This document shows positions 24,783 through 32,497 of a stretch of 42,577 nucleotides of DNA, piece by piece (the first letter of the stretch is position 1; each line of letters begins with the position of its first letter). The notes beneath the pieces are model-generated. The model made no database searches and was not told the origin of the DNA. It saw only the letters and a list, made by a program, of their open reading frames with translations. Source of the stretch: Actinomycetota bacterium (GTDB lineage Bacteria; Actinomycetota; Acidimicrobiia; Acidimicrobiales; MedAcidi-G1); assembly GCA_018673475.1 (NCBI GenBank), contig JABHCN010000059.1:1-42577 (forward strand), read 5' to 3'. Position numbers and translations under genes: made by a program.

Positions 24783-25607
24783 ATGTCAGACCTCCGCACA
24801 CAGATCGAGGACATCTGGGCGGCCCGCGATTCGTTGGATGCCGACGACGAAGGCGCCAACTCCACAATTCACGGTGCCATCGACCTGCTGGATGCCGGCG
24901 AGGCCCGTGTCGCCGAACCCGACGGCGAGGGTGGGGTGGTGGTCAACGAGTGGCTGAAGTTTGCCATCCTGCTGCTGTTCCGCCAGGCACAGATGTCGAC
25001 CATCGAGGTCGGCCCGTTCGAGTTCGCCGACAAGATTCCGCTCAAGGCCGACTATGCCTCCCGTGGGGTCCGGGTGGTTCCCGGTGCGTCGGCCCGGTGG
25101 GGCAGCTATCAGGGCCCGGGTGTGATCATGATGCCCAGTTACATCAACATCGGTGCCTACGTGGGTGCCAACACCATGGTGGATACGTGGGCGACCGTCG
25201 GTTCCTGCGCACAGATCGGAGCCAACGTGCACCTCTCGGGGGGCGTTGGCATTGGTGGTGTCCTTGAACCGCCGAACGCCGTTCCAGTCATGGTCGGCGA
25301 CGACTGCCTCATCGGAAGTCGCTGCATTGTGGCCGAGGGTGCCCGGGTCGGCGACGGCGTGGTGCTCGGTGCGGGGGCGGTCCTGACGGGTTCCATCCCG
25401 GTCATCGACGCCGAGACCGGCGAGGAGTTGAGTAGGGGCGAGGTGCCCTCCTGGTGCGTGGCTGTCCAGGCCAGCCGAGGGCGTGAGTTTGCGGGTGGCC
25501 GGTTCGGAATGCCATGCGTGCTCGTCATCAGACGCCTCGATCCGGGCGAGCGCCACGACAAGTCAGCCCTCAACGACATCCTGCGCAGCCACGGCGTCAC
25601 CACCTGA
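24783..25607 (+). CDS. dapD: 2,3,4,5-tetrahydropyridine-2,6-dicarboxylate N-succinyltransferase, E. coli type
   Basis: 274 residues, the length of E. coli DapD and not of the roughly 317-residue M. tuberculosis form. It transfers succinyl from succinyl-CoA to tetrahydrodipicolinate. An N-terminal helical domain ('VVNEWLKFAILLLFRQAQMS') is followed by left-handed beta-helix hexapeptides: 'GVIMMPSYINIGAYVGANTM', 'VDTWATVGSCAQIGANVHLS' and 'GGVGIGGVLEPPNAVPVMVG'. These match the proteobacterial enzyme closely. The trimeric enzyme is cytoplasmic. Start: ATG seven bases after the -10. dapE follows after 28 bases, so the two are likely cotranscribed. Confidence 0.95.
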   Translation: MSDLRTQIEDIWAARDSLDADDEGANSTIHGAIDLLDAGEARVAEPDGEGGVVVNEWLKFAILLLFRQAQMSTIEVGPFEFADKIPLKADYASRGVRVVPGASARWGSYQGPGVIMMPSYINIGAYVGANTMVDTWATVGSCAQIGANVHLSGGVGIGGVLEPPNAVPVMVGDDCLIGSRCIVAEGARVGDGVVLGAGAVLTGSIPVIDAETGEELSRGEVPSWCVAVQASRGREFAGGRFGMPCVLVIRRLDPGERHDKSALNDILRSHGVTT

Positions 25608-25635
25608 CGCCCCGGCCGCCCACGGATTGCCTGCC

Positions 25636-26700
25636 ATGACCGACCTTCTGGCCCTCACCGCCGAACTGGTTTCGGTGCCGTCGGTGAGCCATGACGAGGC
25701 GGCGATCGTCGCCCTGATAGAGGCAAGGTTGAGAGCCGTTCCGGGCCTCAATGTCGACAGGGTGGGTGACAACCTGGTGGCGCGAACCGACCTGGGTCGA
25801 CCGCAGAGGTTGATCCTGGCTGGTCATACCGACACGGTCCCCGGCGACACCGCTGCCGGTGCCCGTATTGACGGCGACACCTGCATAGGCCTCGGCAGCG
25901 CTGACATGAAGGGCGGCCTGGCGGTCATGTTGGAGCTCGCCACCTCGGTGCCGGAACCATCGGTTGACGTGACCTGGGTCTTTTACGCCCGCGAGGAGGT
26001 TGCGAGCGAGCTCAACGGCCTCGCTGAGATCTTCTCCGAGGCGCCTCACCTGCTCGAGGGGGATGCGGCGATTCTGGGTGAGCCGACCGGGGCGGCAATC
26101 GAGGCTGGTTGTCAGGGCACCATGCGCTTCAGGGTCTCGCTCTCGGGTGTGCGAGCCCACTCTGCACGGCCATGGATGGGTGTCAACGCCATTCACCGGG
26201 CAGGCGGGCTGCTGTCGGCAATCGACTCCTACCAACACCGTGAGCCCGAGATCGACGGCTGTACGTTCCGCGAGGCCCTGCAGGTGGTGCGTATCGACGG
26301 TGGTATCGCCGGCAACGTCGTACCCGACAGGGTGGATCTTCTCATCAACCACCGGTATGCCCCCGATCGCAGTGGTGGCGAGGCCGAGGCCCATGTCAGG
26401 GAGGTGCTGGCGCCGTTCACCGATGATGGCGACGAGGTGGCTCTTGTGGACCACGCACCGGCTGCGGCACCGGGACTGGGGCATCGGCTGTTGTTGAACC
26501 TGGTTGCCGATGGAGGCCTCGATGTACGGGCCAAGCTGGGCTGGACCGACGTGGCGTTCTTTGCCGCCAGGGGGATGCCCGCTGTGAATTTCGGACCGGG
26601 TGAGTCGACGCTCGCCCACACGGCAGATGAACGAATCGAGCGGTGGTCCCTGGTGGCCTGCTACGACGCCCTAGCCAGGTTGTTGACGGCCGACGCCTGA
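25636..26700 (+). CDS. dapE: Succinyl-diaminopimelate desuccinylase
   Basis: 354 residues, an M20-family metallohydrolase. It removes succinate from N-succinyl-LL-diaminopimelate to give the DapF substrate. Two-metal ligands are visible: 'ILAGHTDTVPGD' (His and the supporting Asp), 'GLGSADMKGGLAV' (bridging Asp), 'YAREEVASELNG' (general-base Glu and metal Glu), 'ILGEPTG' and the late His in 'FGPGESTLAHTADE'. The lid domain around residues 170-280 includes 'GVRAHSARPWMGVNAIHRAG'. The ATG at 25636 gives the family's short N-terminus (MTDLLALTAELVSVPSVSHD). It has no clear ribosome site. It ends 16 bases from the convergent lexA stop. Choice of DapE over ArgE rests on its dapD neighbour. Confidence 0.93.
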   Translation: MTDLLALTAELVSVPSVSHDEAAIVALIEARLRAVPGLNVDRVGDNLVARTDLGRPQRLILAGHTDTVPGDTAAGARIDGDTCIGLGSADMKGGLAVMLELATSVPEPSVDVTWVFYAREEVASELNGLAEIFSEAPHLLEGDAAILGEPTGAAIEAGCQGTMRFRVSLSGVRAHSARPWMGVNAIHRAGGLLSAIDSYQHREPEIDGCTFREALQVVRIDGGIAGNVVPDRVDLLINHRYAPDRSGGEAEAHVREVLAPFTDDGDEVALVDHAPAAAPGLGHRLLLNLVADGGLDVRAKLGWTDVAFFAARGMPAVNFGPGESTLAHTADERIERWSLVACYDALARLLTADA

Positions 26701-26716
26701 GGCCGGGGTGCGTGGG

Positions 26717-27349
26717 TCAGACCCTGCGTAGAACGGTGACCACGCGACCGTAGATGTCAACCTCGTCGGCCGGGTAGCGCATCTCGTCGAAGGCCGGGTT
26801 GGACGGAACCAGCACGACGGTGTCGCCGTCGATCCGCAGGTGCTTGACGGTTGCCTCGCCGTCTGGGATCCCCGCCACGACCAGGTCTCCCGGGTCGGCG
26901 GTTGGCTGAACCCGTGCCACGACGTGGTCACCGTCGAAGATGCCGGCATCGATCATGGAGTCACCCCTGACCCTGAGCATGAAGAGGTCTCCGCTGCCGG
27001 TGAACTCGGACGGCATGGGGACGGACTCCTCGACGTTCTCGACGGCGAGCACCCCCGTGCCTGCGGCGATGTCGCCGACGAGGGGTACGTGGCGTACAGC
27101 TCCGCGGTCGACGGCGGCTCCGGTGCTGGGGTCGAGGCGGACCTCGATGGCCCGTGGCTTTGAGGGGTCGCGGCGCAGGTAGTCGCGGTCCTGGAGGGTT
27201 GCGAGGTGTGAGTGGACCGTGGAGGGGGAGGTGAGTCCCACAGCCTTTCCGATTTCGCGAACGGAGGGTGGGTAGCCGTGCTCCCGGGTGTGGGAGTCGA
27301 CGAAGTACAGGATCTGGCGCTGCCTGTCGGTGAGGTCCTTGTGGATCAT
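26717..27349 (-). CDS. lexA: LexA repressor
   Basis: 210 residues. LexA represses SOS genes and cuts itself when RecA filaments form. The N-terminal winged helix-turn-helix is 'GYPPSVREIGKAVGLTSPST' (residues 25-44). The cleavage bond is Ala96-Gly97 in 'VGDIAAGTGV', and the catalytic dyad is Ser131 ('RGDSMIDAGI') and Lys169 ('EATVKHLRI'). All functional residues are present. Start: the ATG at 27347-27349 gives the normal N-terminus (MIHKDLTDRQRQILYFVDSH). Only a weak GAG-rich ribosome site precedes it. lexA is divergent from the LysM gene, with three LexA boxes between them, so it is expected to be autoregulated. Confidence 0.97.
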   Translation of the reverse strand: MIHKDLTDRQRQILYFVDSHTREHGYPPSVREIGKAVGLTSPSTVHSHLATLQDRDYLRRDPSKPRAIEVRLDPSTGAAVDRGAVRHVPLVGDIAAGTGVLAVENVEESVPMPSEFTGSGDLFMLRVRGDSMIDAGIFDGDHVVARVQPTADPGDLVVAGIPDGEATVKHLRIDGDTVVLVPSNPAFDEMRYPADEVDIYGRVVTVLRRV

Positions 27350-27397
27350 GGCTGCTGCTCGCTCTCGGGCTTGTCTACGGGGTTTTCGTGAAGTTGC

Positions 27398-27425
27398 TTG
27401 CAATCGAACAGGTGTTCGGTACACT
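27398..27425 (+). promoter_or_regulatory. SOS promoter of the LysM gene with LexA box 1 in its spacer
   Basis: TTGCAA (27398-27403) and TACACT (27420-27425) are 16 bases apart, and the spacer is exactly TCGAACAGGTGTTCGG (27404-27419), with perfect GAAC-N4-GTTC half-sites. The sequence before it, GTGAAGTTGCTTGCA from 27388, closely matches the recA promoter (GTGAAGATGCTTGCA from 17549). A box here would also lie in the lexA leader on the other strand. Confidence 0.85.
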
Positions 27426-27436
27426 GGTAATCGTGA

Positions 27437-27452
27437 TCGAACACCTGTACGT
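27437..27452. promoter_or_regulatory. LexA box 2 (one mismatch)
   Basis: TCGAACACCTGTACGT keeps one perfect half-site (GAAC) and has GTAC in place of GTTC. It lies 17 bases past box 1 and is a good candidate for lexA self-repression on the minus strand. Confidence 0.7.
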
Positions 27453-27466
27453 CGCACATATGTTCC

Positions 27467-27482
27467 CCGAACAGACGTTCCG
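27467..27482. promoter_or_regulatory. LexA box 3
   Basis: CCGAACAGACGTTCCG keeps both half-sites (GAAC-AGAC-GTTC). It is 15 bases past box 2. The flanks fit the consensus less well than box 1. Confidence 0.55.
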
Positions 27483-27557
27483 TGTCAAGGACCGCTGTTT
27501 CGGTGGTGCTGTCGGTTTCCACAGGCGCTGTCACACCCCGACAACAGGATGTATGAG

Positions 27558-27956
27558 ATGACCGCAATCACCCACGCAACCAGCCCGGTCCACGGGTTTC
27601 GGATTCAGGCCACCACACAGAGCCTTGTGCGTCCGATGCCGGCATCGGTATACCGCCGTCGCCGCATCATGGTGGCTGCCGTGCTCTCCACCGTCGTCTT
27701 CCTCGCATCGCTCGTAGCCGGTGAGATCGCCGGTCAGGTCAACGGCTCGCCAGGTTCCGCACCGGCAGGAGCAGCCGGAGAGCCTGTCATCTACGTGGTC
27801 CAGCCCGGCGATTCTCTCTGGGCCATTGCAGAACGCATCACGCCACCCGGTGTCGACCTTCGCTACACGGTCGACCAGTTGGCCGTGGCATCTGGTGGGC
27901 CTCTGCTTCATGCAGGCCAGAAGATTGTCCTACCTCCGGGCGTCTCCCTCCCATAG
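27558..27956 (+). CDS. LysM-domain membrane protein, probable SOS cell-division inhibitor (YneA/Rv2719c type)
   Basis: 132 residues from the ATG at 27558, which has AGGA eight bases upstream; an in-frame ATG at 27549 is the alternative. A basic segment (SVYRRRR) is followed by one membrane helix, 'IMVAAVLSTVVFLASLVAGE' (about residues 37-56). A short linker leads to a C-terminal LysM domain running from 'YVVQPGDSLWAIAERI' to 'HAGQKIVLP' (about 80-128), which would bind peptidoglycan outside the cell. Small proteins of this shape next to lexA are known SOS division inhibitors in Bacillus (YneA) and mycobacteria (Rv2719c, also linked to cell-wall hydrolysis). LexA boxes upstream support SOS control. 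Its actual activity here is inferred. Confidence 0.88.
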   Translation: MTAITHATSPVHGFRIQATTQSLVRPMPASVYRRRRIMVAAVLSTVVFLASLVAGEIAGQVNGSPGSAPAGAAGEPVIYVVQPGDSLWAIAERITPPGVDLRYTVDQLAVASGGPLLHAGQKIVLPPGVSLP

Positions 27957-27995
27957 ACATTCCAGCCCGGGGGTGGGGCGAGGCCCTGTGGACGC

Positions 27996-28757
27996 TTAGG
28001 CAAGCAGGTAGCGGCAGAACAGGAACCCGTCGTCGCTCAGCACCCGGTCCAGCCTGAGCCCGGCGGGTGCGGTCAGGGCCGGTCCCGACAGGATCCGCCT
28101 GGCGGTTCCTCCTGCCAGCAGTGGCGAGATGGTCAGGTTCAGTTCGTCGACCAGGCCAGCGGCCACCAACTGGTGGTTGAGCGACGGGCCACCCTCGGCG
28201 AGGACCACGCCGGCTCCCCGCTCGGCCAGGTCGGCCACGACAAGCCTTACATCGACCCGGCTGCCGGCCCCGGCGTCGACCACCTCGGCCACACCAGAAA
28301 GAGAGTTGCGGGCAGAGCCCGGCGCACCGGTTGCCGTGTAGATGAGCGGTGGCGGGTCTGCCGGATCTACCCGTTGAAACATGAGGGCGGTCGGGTCCAG
28401 GGCGAGGCTGGCCGAGACCACAGCCAGGCGTGGACGCGGCGGCCTTCCGCTGGTCGCACGCAGCACCCCGACCCTGTCATCCGGGGTTCTCGGCGCCCTG
28501 TAGTTCTCGGCCCTGACCGTGCCTGCACCAACGAGGATCACGTCGGCAAGGCCACGCAGCGTGCCCAGCAGGTGCCGATCGGCCTCACCGCCGAGGCCGC
28601 CAGAAGCACCGTCCAGAGCGGTGGCCCCGTCGGCCGAGGAGATCATGTTCATGAGCACCCACGGGCGTGTTCCGTCGGTCTGGCGCATGTCGTCATGGAC
28701 GAGGTCGACCGGGTCGATATCGACTATGCCGCCATCGGTGGGGAACACCTGTCTCAC
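27996..28757 (-). CDS. RibD C-terminal-type reductase (pyrimidine reductase family)
   Basis: 253 residues. It matches the NADPH-dependent dihydrofolate-reductase-like fold of RibD-C: 'RPWVLMNMISSADGATALDG' at the N-terminus, 'LLGTLRGLADVILVGAGTVR' with the following 'AENY', 'VVLAEGGPSLNHQLVAAGLV' for NADPH binding, and 'DELNLTISPLLAGG'. In riboflavin synthesis this domain reduces the ribosyl pyrimidine, but many actinobacterial stand-alone members are of unknown role; there is no deaminase domain here. Start: I prefer GTG at 28755-28757 (protein starts VRQVFPTDGG), because TACGGT lies exactly seven bases upstream. An ATG at the next upstream in-frame position would add only a basic stretch without family match. 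Confidence 0.85.
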   Translation of the reverse strand: MRQVFPTDGGIVDIDPVDLVHDDMRQTDGTRPWVLMNMISSADGATALDGASGGLGGEADRHLLGTLRGLADVILVGAGTVRAENYRAPRTPDDRVGVLRATSGRPPRPRLAVVSASLALDPTALMFQRVDPADPPPLIYTATGAPGSARNSLSGVAEVVDAGAGSRVDVRLVVADLAERGAGVVLAEGGPSLNHQLVAAGLVDELNLTISPLLAGGTARRILSGPALTAPAGLRLDRVLSDDGFLFCRYLLA

Positions 28758-28764
28758 GGCTCGA

Positions 28765-28770
28765 ACCGTA
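28765..28770 (-). promoter_or_regulatory. Leaderless-type promoter of the RibD-like gene (-10 TACGGT)
   Basis: On the minus strand TACGGT is followed by seven bases and the GTG at 28757. It fixes the start codon of this gene. Confidence 0.55.
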
Positions 28771-28940
28771 ACCGCGTGGCGACGCCGGGGCATCGGCACG
28801 ATGAGGCGGATGCCTGCCCGAGAGAACCGCCGGTATCGCGAAATCCACAGCAAGTCCCCTAGTCCTCCACAGGGGCGGCTCCGTATGGTGCGACGGCGGT
28901 CAACTCCGGGAGGGTCCCGGCGGTTGTCACCCGCGGACCC

Positions 28941-28946
28941 TACAGT
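28941..28946 (+). promoter_or_regulatory. Candidate -10 (TACAGT) and leader of nrdJ
   Basis: TACAGT would start a leader of about 67 bases. The leader can fold a small hairpin (CCCCG near 28951 with CGGGG near 28965) and carries AGGAG at 29009-29013 for the nrdJ ATG. I found neither a B12-box nor an NrdR box. Confidence 0.4.
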
Positions 28947-29019
28947 CGGACCCCGGCTTCATTTCGGGGACACCGGTGCCGGAGACCCAGATGGCAAGAG
29001 ACAAGATCAGGAGCCCTAG

Positions 29020-31782
29020 ATGACGCTGGTACCCGATCGTGGAGTGCTCGGAATCGGCCGCCACTTCACCAACGAAGGGCCAGACCCCTACGACGCAGTC
29101 ACCTGGGAACGGCGCGACTCCCGCCTGGTCGACCATCGCGACGGCAGCGTGGTGTTCGAACAACTCGACGTCGAGGTACCCGACACCTGGTCGGTGAACG
29201 CAACCAACATCCTCGCCCAGAAGTACTTCCGCGGCACCCCGGGATCCGCCGGGCGCGAGTCCTCTCTGCGGCAGGTGGCCGACCGGGTGGTCGACACCAT
29301 TGCAGAGTGGGGCCTGAGCGACGGCTACTTCGTCGACGCTACCGAGGCGGCGACATTCGCCGATGAGCTCAAGCACCTGATCGTCACCCAGAGGGCGGCG
29401 TTCAACTCGCCGGTCTGGTTCAACATCGGAGTGGCGGGCGTACCTCAGCAGGCATCGGCCTGTTTCATCCTGGCGGTCGACGACAAGATGTCGTCCATCC
29501 TGAACTGGTACGTCGAGGAGGGAACCATCTTCAAGGGTGGTTCCGGTGCGGGCGTCAACCTGAGCAAGATCCGCTCCTCACGTGAGCCCCTGACCGGCGG
29601 TGGTTCAGCCAGCGGTCCGGTCAGCTTCATGCGCGGTGCGGATGCCTCTGCCGGCACCATCAAGAGCGGCGGCAAGACCCGGCGGGCGGCCAAGATGGTC
29701 ATCCTCGATGCCGGTCATCCAGACGTCGAGGACTTCATCTGGTGCAAGGCACGCGAGGAGAAAAAGATCCGCGTGCTCGAAGAGGCCGGTTTCGACGTCG
29801 GCTTCGACGGTACCGACAGCCATTCCATCCAGTACCAGAACGCAAACAACTCGGTCAGGGTCACCGATGAGTTCATGGCGGCGGTCGATGCCGACGCCGA
29901 CTGGGATCTCCTGGCTGTCACCGACGGTTCGGTCATCGAGACACTCCGGGCCCGCGACCTGTTCCGCCAGATCTCCCAGGCCGCATGGGAGTGCGCCGAC
30001 CCGGGTGTGCAGTTCGACACCACCATCAACTCATGGAACACGGCGTCCAACACCGGTCGAATAACGGCCAGTAACCCTTGCAGTGAATATGTTCACCTCG
30101 ACAACTCGGCTTGCAATCTGGCCAGCCTCAACCTGCTGAAGTTCCTCGACCAGGGCGACGACTCGACCGCCATTGGTGGTTTCGACATCGAGGGCTTCAG
30201 CCACGCTGTCGACGTGGTGTTCACCGCCCAGGAGATCCTCGTGGGCAACGCCGACTATCCGACTGCTCCCATCGGCGAGAACACCCGTGCCTTTCGCCAG
30301 CTGGGTCTGGGTTACGCCAACCTGGGCGCCATGCTCATGGCGCTCGGCATGCCCTACGACAGCGACGACGGCCGTGCTGTGGCAACTGCTGTCACCTCGC
30401 TGATGACCGGCAAGGCCTACCGGGCCTCGGCACGCCTGGCCGACCGCATGGGTCCGTTCGCCGGCTACGAGGCCAACCGTGAGCCCACCCTCGGGGTGCT
30501 CGACAGACACCGTGAGGCAGCCGAATTGCTTGACGACGCAACTGCTCCCGCTCTCGTGGCTGCGGGTCGGCAGGCATGGTTCGAGGCCTGTGCCCTCGCT
30601 CAGCGCGTCGGTGTTCGCAACAGCCAGGCCACCGTGCTTGCCCCCACGGGAACCATCGGTCTGTTGATGGACTGCGACACCACCGGCATCGAACCCGATC
30701 TGGGGCTCGTGAAGACAAAGCGTCTCGCAGGTGGCGGCACCATGTCCATAGTCAACCGGACCGTACCCCGTGCGCTCGAGCGACTCGGCTACTCCGAGGA
30801 CGAGTCGGCATCAATCGTCGCCTACATCGACGACAACCATTCGGTCATCGGCTGCCCCGACCTGAAGCCCGAGCACGCCGCCGTGTTCGCCACCTCCATG
30901 GGCGACAACCCGATTCACCACATGGGCCACATCCGCATGATGGGGGCGGTCCAGCCGTTCCTGTCGGGTGCCATCTCCAAGACCTGCAACATGCCCGAGG
31001 ACGTCTCCGTCGACGACGTCGAGGGGCTGTTCATGGAGTCCTGGAAGCTTGGCCTCAAGGCGGTGGCCATCTACCGCGACAACTGCAAGGTGGGCCAGCC
31101 GCTCTCGTCTGGCAAGGGCGAGTCCAAGCCGGCCACCCAGGTTGTCGAGGCCGTGGCACCGGGCGAGCCTGTTCGCCGCAAGATGCCCCGCAGCCGCAGG
31201 TCGCTCACGTTCGACTTCCGTGTGGCCGACTGCAAGGGCTTTGTCACCGTCGGTGAGTACGAAGACGGCCGCCCCGGCGAGATCTTCGTGCGTGTCTCAA
31301 AGCAGGGCTCCACCCTGGCGGGCATCATGGACGCCTTCGCAATCTCACTCAGCCACGGCCTCCAGTACGGGGTGCCGCTGCGGGCGTTCGTCGAGGCCTA
31401 TACGGGCATGCGCTTCGAGCCGGCCGGCATGACCGACGACCCGGAGCTGCGCATTGCCACGAGCCTCATCGACTACCTGTTCAGGCGCCTGGCCGTCGAG
31501 TACCTGACGACCGAGGAGCGTGCCGAGATGAACATCCTCACGAGCAGCGAGCGCATCCAGCCCACCCTCCCCGGGGTAGAGGAGTCAGCGACCGAGACCC
31601 GCCAGGGTGGCGACATCCAGCCTGATCCACCCAGCATCCCGTCGGCAGCGCAGTTCGCCGCGCACCTGACAACCAGCTCCTCGAGCTCGGCCCCGATGTG
31701 CATGCAGTGTGGCGTGGCCATGCAGCGTGCAGGTTCGTGCTACGTGTGCACCGACTGCGGCGCTACGAGTGGGTGCTCGTGA
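29020..31782 (+). CDS. nrdJ: Vitamin B12-dependent (class II) ribonucleotide reductase
   Basis: 920 residues. It makes deoxyribonucleotides with adenosylcobalamin and works with or without oxygen. The catalytic Asn-Cys-Glu set is in 'SNPCSEYVHLDNSACNLASL' (Asn352, Cys354, Glu356). The N-terminal part has 'QRAAFNSPVWFNIG' and 'GTIFKGGSGAGVNLSKIRS', typical of the long actinobacterial/proteobacterial NrdJ. 'VLAPTGTIGLLMDCDTTGIE' and 'SKTCNMPEDVSVDDVEGLFM' mark the barrel. The end is a cysteine-rich tail with CxxC pairs ('MCMQCGVAM', 'CYVCTDCG'), used to pass electrons or hold zinc. The start has a good ribosome site. tdk follows after 25 bases, so the pair supplies DNA precursors. Confidence 0.97.
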   Translation: MTLVPDRGVLGIGRHFTNEGPDPYDAVTWERRDSRLVDHRDGSVVFEQLDVEVPDTWSVNATNILAQKYFRGTPGSAGRESSLRQVADRVVDTIAEWGLSDGYFVDATEAATFADELKHLIVTQRAAFNSPVWFNIGVAGVPQQASACFILAVDDKMSSILNWYVEEGTIFKGGSGAGVNLSKIRSSREPLTGGGSASGPVSFMRGADASAGTIKSGGKTRRAAKMVILDAGHPDVEDFIWCKAREEKKIRVLEEAGFDVGFDGTDSHSIQYQNANNSVRVTDEFMAAVDADADWDLLAVTDGSVIETLRARDLFRQISQAAWECADPGVQFDTTINSWNTASNTGRITASNPCSEYVHLDNSACNLASLNLLKFLDQGDDSTAIGGFDIEGFSHAVDVVFTAQEILVGNADYPTAPIGENTRAFRQLGLGYANLGAMLMALGMPYDSDDGRAVATAVTSLMTGKAYRASARLADRMGPFAGYEANREPTLGVLDRHREAAELLDDATAPALVAAGRQAWFEACALAQRVGVRNSQATVLAPTGTIGLLMDCDTTGIEPDLGLVKTKRLAGGGTMSIVNRTVPRALERLGYSEDESASIVAYIDDNHSVIGCPDLKPEHAAVFATSMGDNPIHHMGHIRMMGAVQPFLSGAISKTCNMPEDVSVDDVEGLFMESWKLGLKAVAIYRDNCKVGQPLSSGKGESKPATQVVEAVAPGEPVRRKMPRSRRSLTFDFRVADCKGFVTVGEYEDGRPGEIFVRVSKQGSTLAGIMDAFAISLSHGLQYGVPLRAFVEAYTGMRFEPAGMTDDPELRIATSLIDYLFRRLAVEYLTTEERAEMNILTSSERIQPTLPGVEESATETRQGGDIQPDPPSIPSAAQFAAHLTTSSSSSAPMCMQCGVAMQRAGSCYVCTDCGATSGCS

Positions 31783-31807
31783 GCAGTCGAGGCGACGGCA
31801 GGGCCTG

Positions 31808-32446
31808 ATGGCAAGGTTGCGCTTTTCGTTCGGCACGATGGGGTCCGGCAAGAGCACGCTGGCCCTGCAGATCCACCACAACCTGTCGTCACGTGGTCTC
31901 CAGGGCCTGTTGTGCAGCCAACTTGACAGGGCCGGCGGCAAGGTGTCGAGCGCTCTCGGTGTGTCGGCCGATGCGGTAGAGGTGGGGCCCAGGCTGAACC
32001 TCTACGAGCTGGCCGTGGCGATGCAGGAGCGGCACGGGCGGCTCGACTACATGGTCTGTGACGAGGCCCAGTTCTACCTCACCGAGCAGGTCGACCAGTT
32101 GGCCCGAATCGTCGACGAGCTCGGAGCCGACGTCTACACCTTTGGCCTGCTCACCTCCTTCCAGGGTCTCTTGTTCGATGGCACCCGGCGCCTCCTCGAG
32201 ATGGCCGATGAGAGCGTCGAGGTGCAGGTCGAGGCCCGCTGCTGGTGCGGGTCCCAGGCCACCCACAACGCCCGCATCGTCGACGGCGTGCAGGTCTACG
32301 ACGGCGAGCTGTTCGTGGTCGACGACCCCGAGAACCATCAGGTCGCCTACGACCTGCGTTGCCGCAGGCACTGGTTGTCAGGTGATTCCGGGCTGGCCCA
32401 GGCCGACCCGGCCATGCTGGGCGCAGTGGCCGACCTGACCGGCTGA
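31808..32446 (+). CDS. tdk: Thymidine kinase (type II)
   Basis: 212 residues. It phosphorylates thymidine to dTMP in the salvage path. The P-loop is at the very N-terminus (ARLRFSFGTMGSGKSTLALQ), and the Walker B-type motif is 'YMVCDEAQFYL'. The structural zinc is held by 'CWCG' and the later 'CRRHW'. 'DVYTFGLLTSFQGLLFDGTR' is the substrate-side segment. Start: ATG 31808, which places the P-loop at the normal distance; the frame is open upstream but runs into nrdJ. It is 25 bases downstream of nrdJ and likely on the same transcript. Confidence 0.94.
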   Translation: MARLRFSFGTMGSGKSTLALQIHHNLSSRGLQGLLCSQLDRAGGKVSSALGVSADAVEVGPRLNLYELAVAMQERHGRLDYMVCDEAQFYLTEQVDQLARIVDELGADVYTFGLLTSFQGLLFDGTRRLLEMADESVEVQVEARCWCGSQATHNARIVDGVQVYDGELFVVDDPENHQVAYDLRCRRHWLSGDSGLAQADPAMLGAVADLTG

Positions 32447-32485
32447 TCCTGCCCGCCTGACCGAAACGCCGGGCCGGGCTGCGGG

Positions 32486-32491
32486 TACCCT
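32486..32491 (+). promoter_or_regulatory. Leaderless-type promoter (-10 TACCCT)
   Basis: TACCCT is followed by six bases and the ATG at 32498 of the acyl-CoA dehydrogenase gene. No ribosome site is seen. Confidence 0.55.
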
Positions 32492-32497
32492 TCGCCT

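Noticed and set aside
28860-29019. Possible cobalamin riboswitch before the B12-dependent reductase gene
   Set aside because: No GCCACTG-like B12 box and no match to the aptamer core; only a short leader with a small hairpin.
28860-29019. NrdR-binding boxes before nrdJ
   Set aside because: No paired sequence resembling the ACACTATAT-type NrdR consensus is present.
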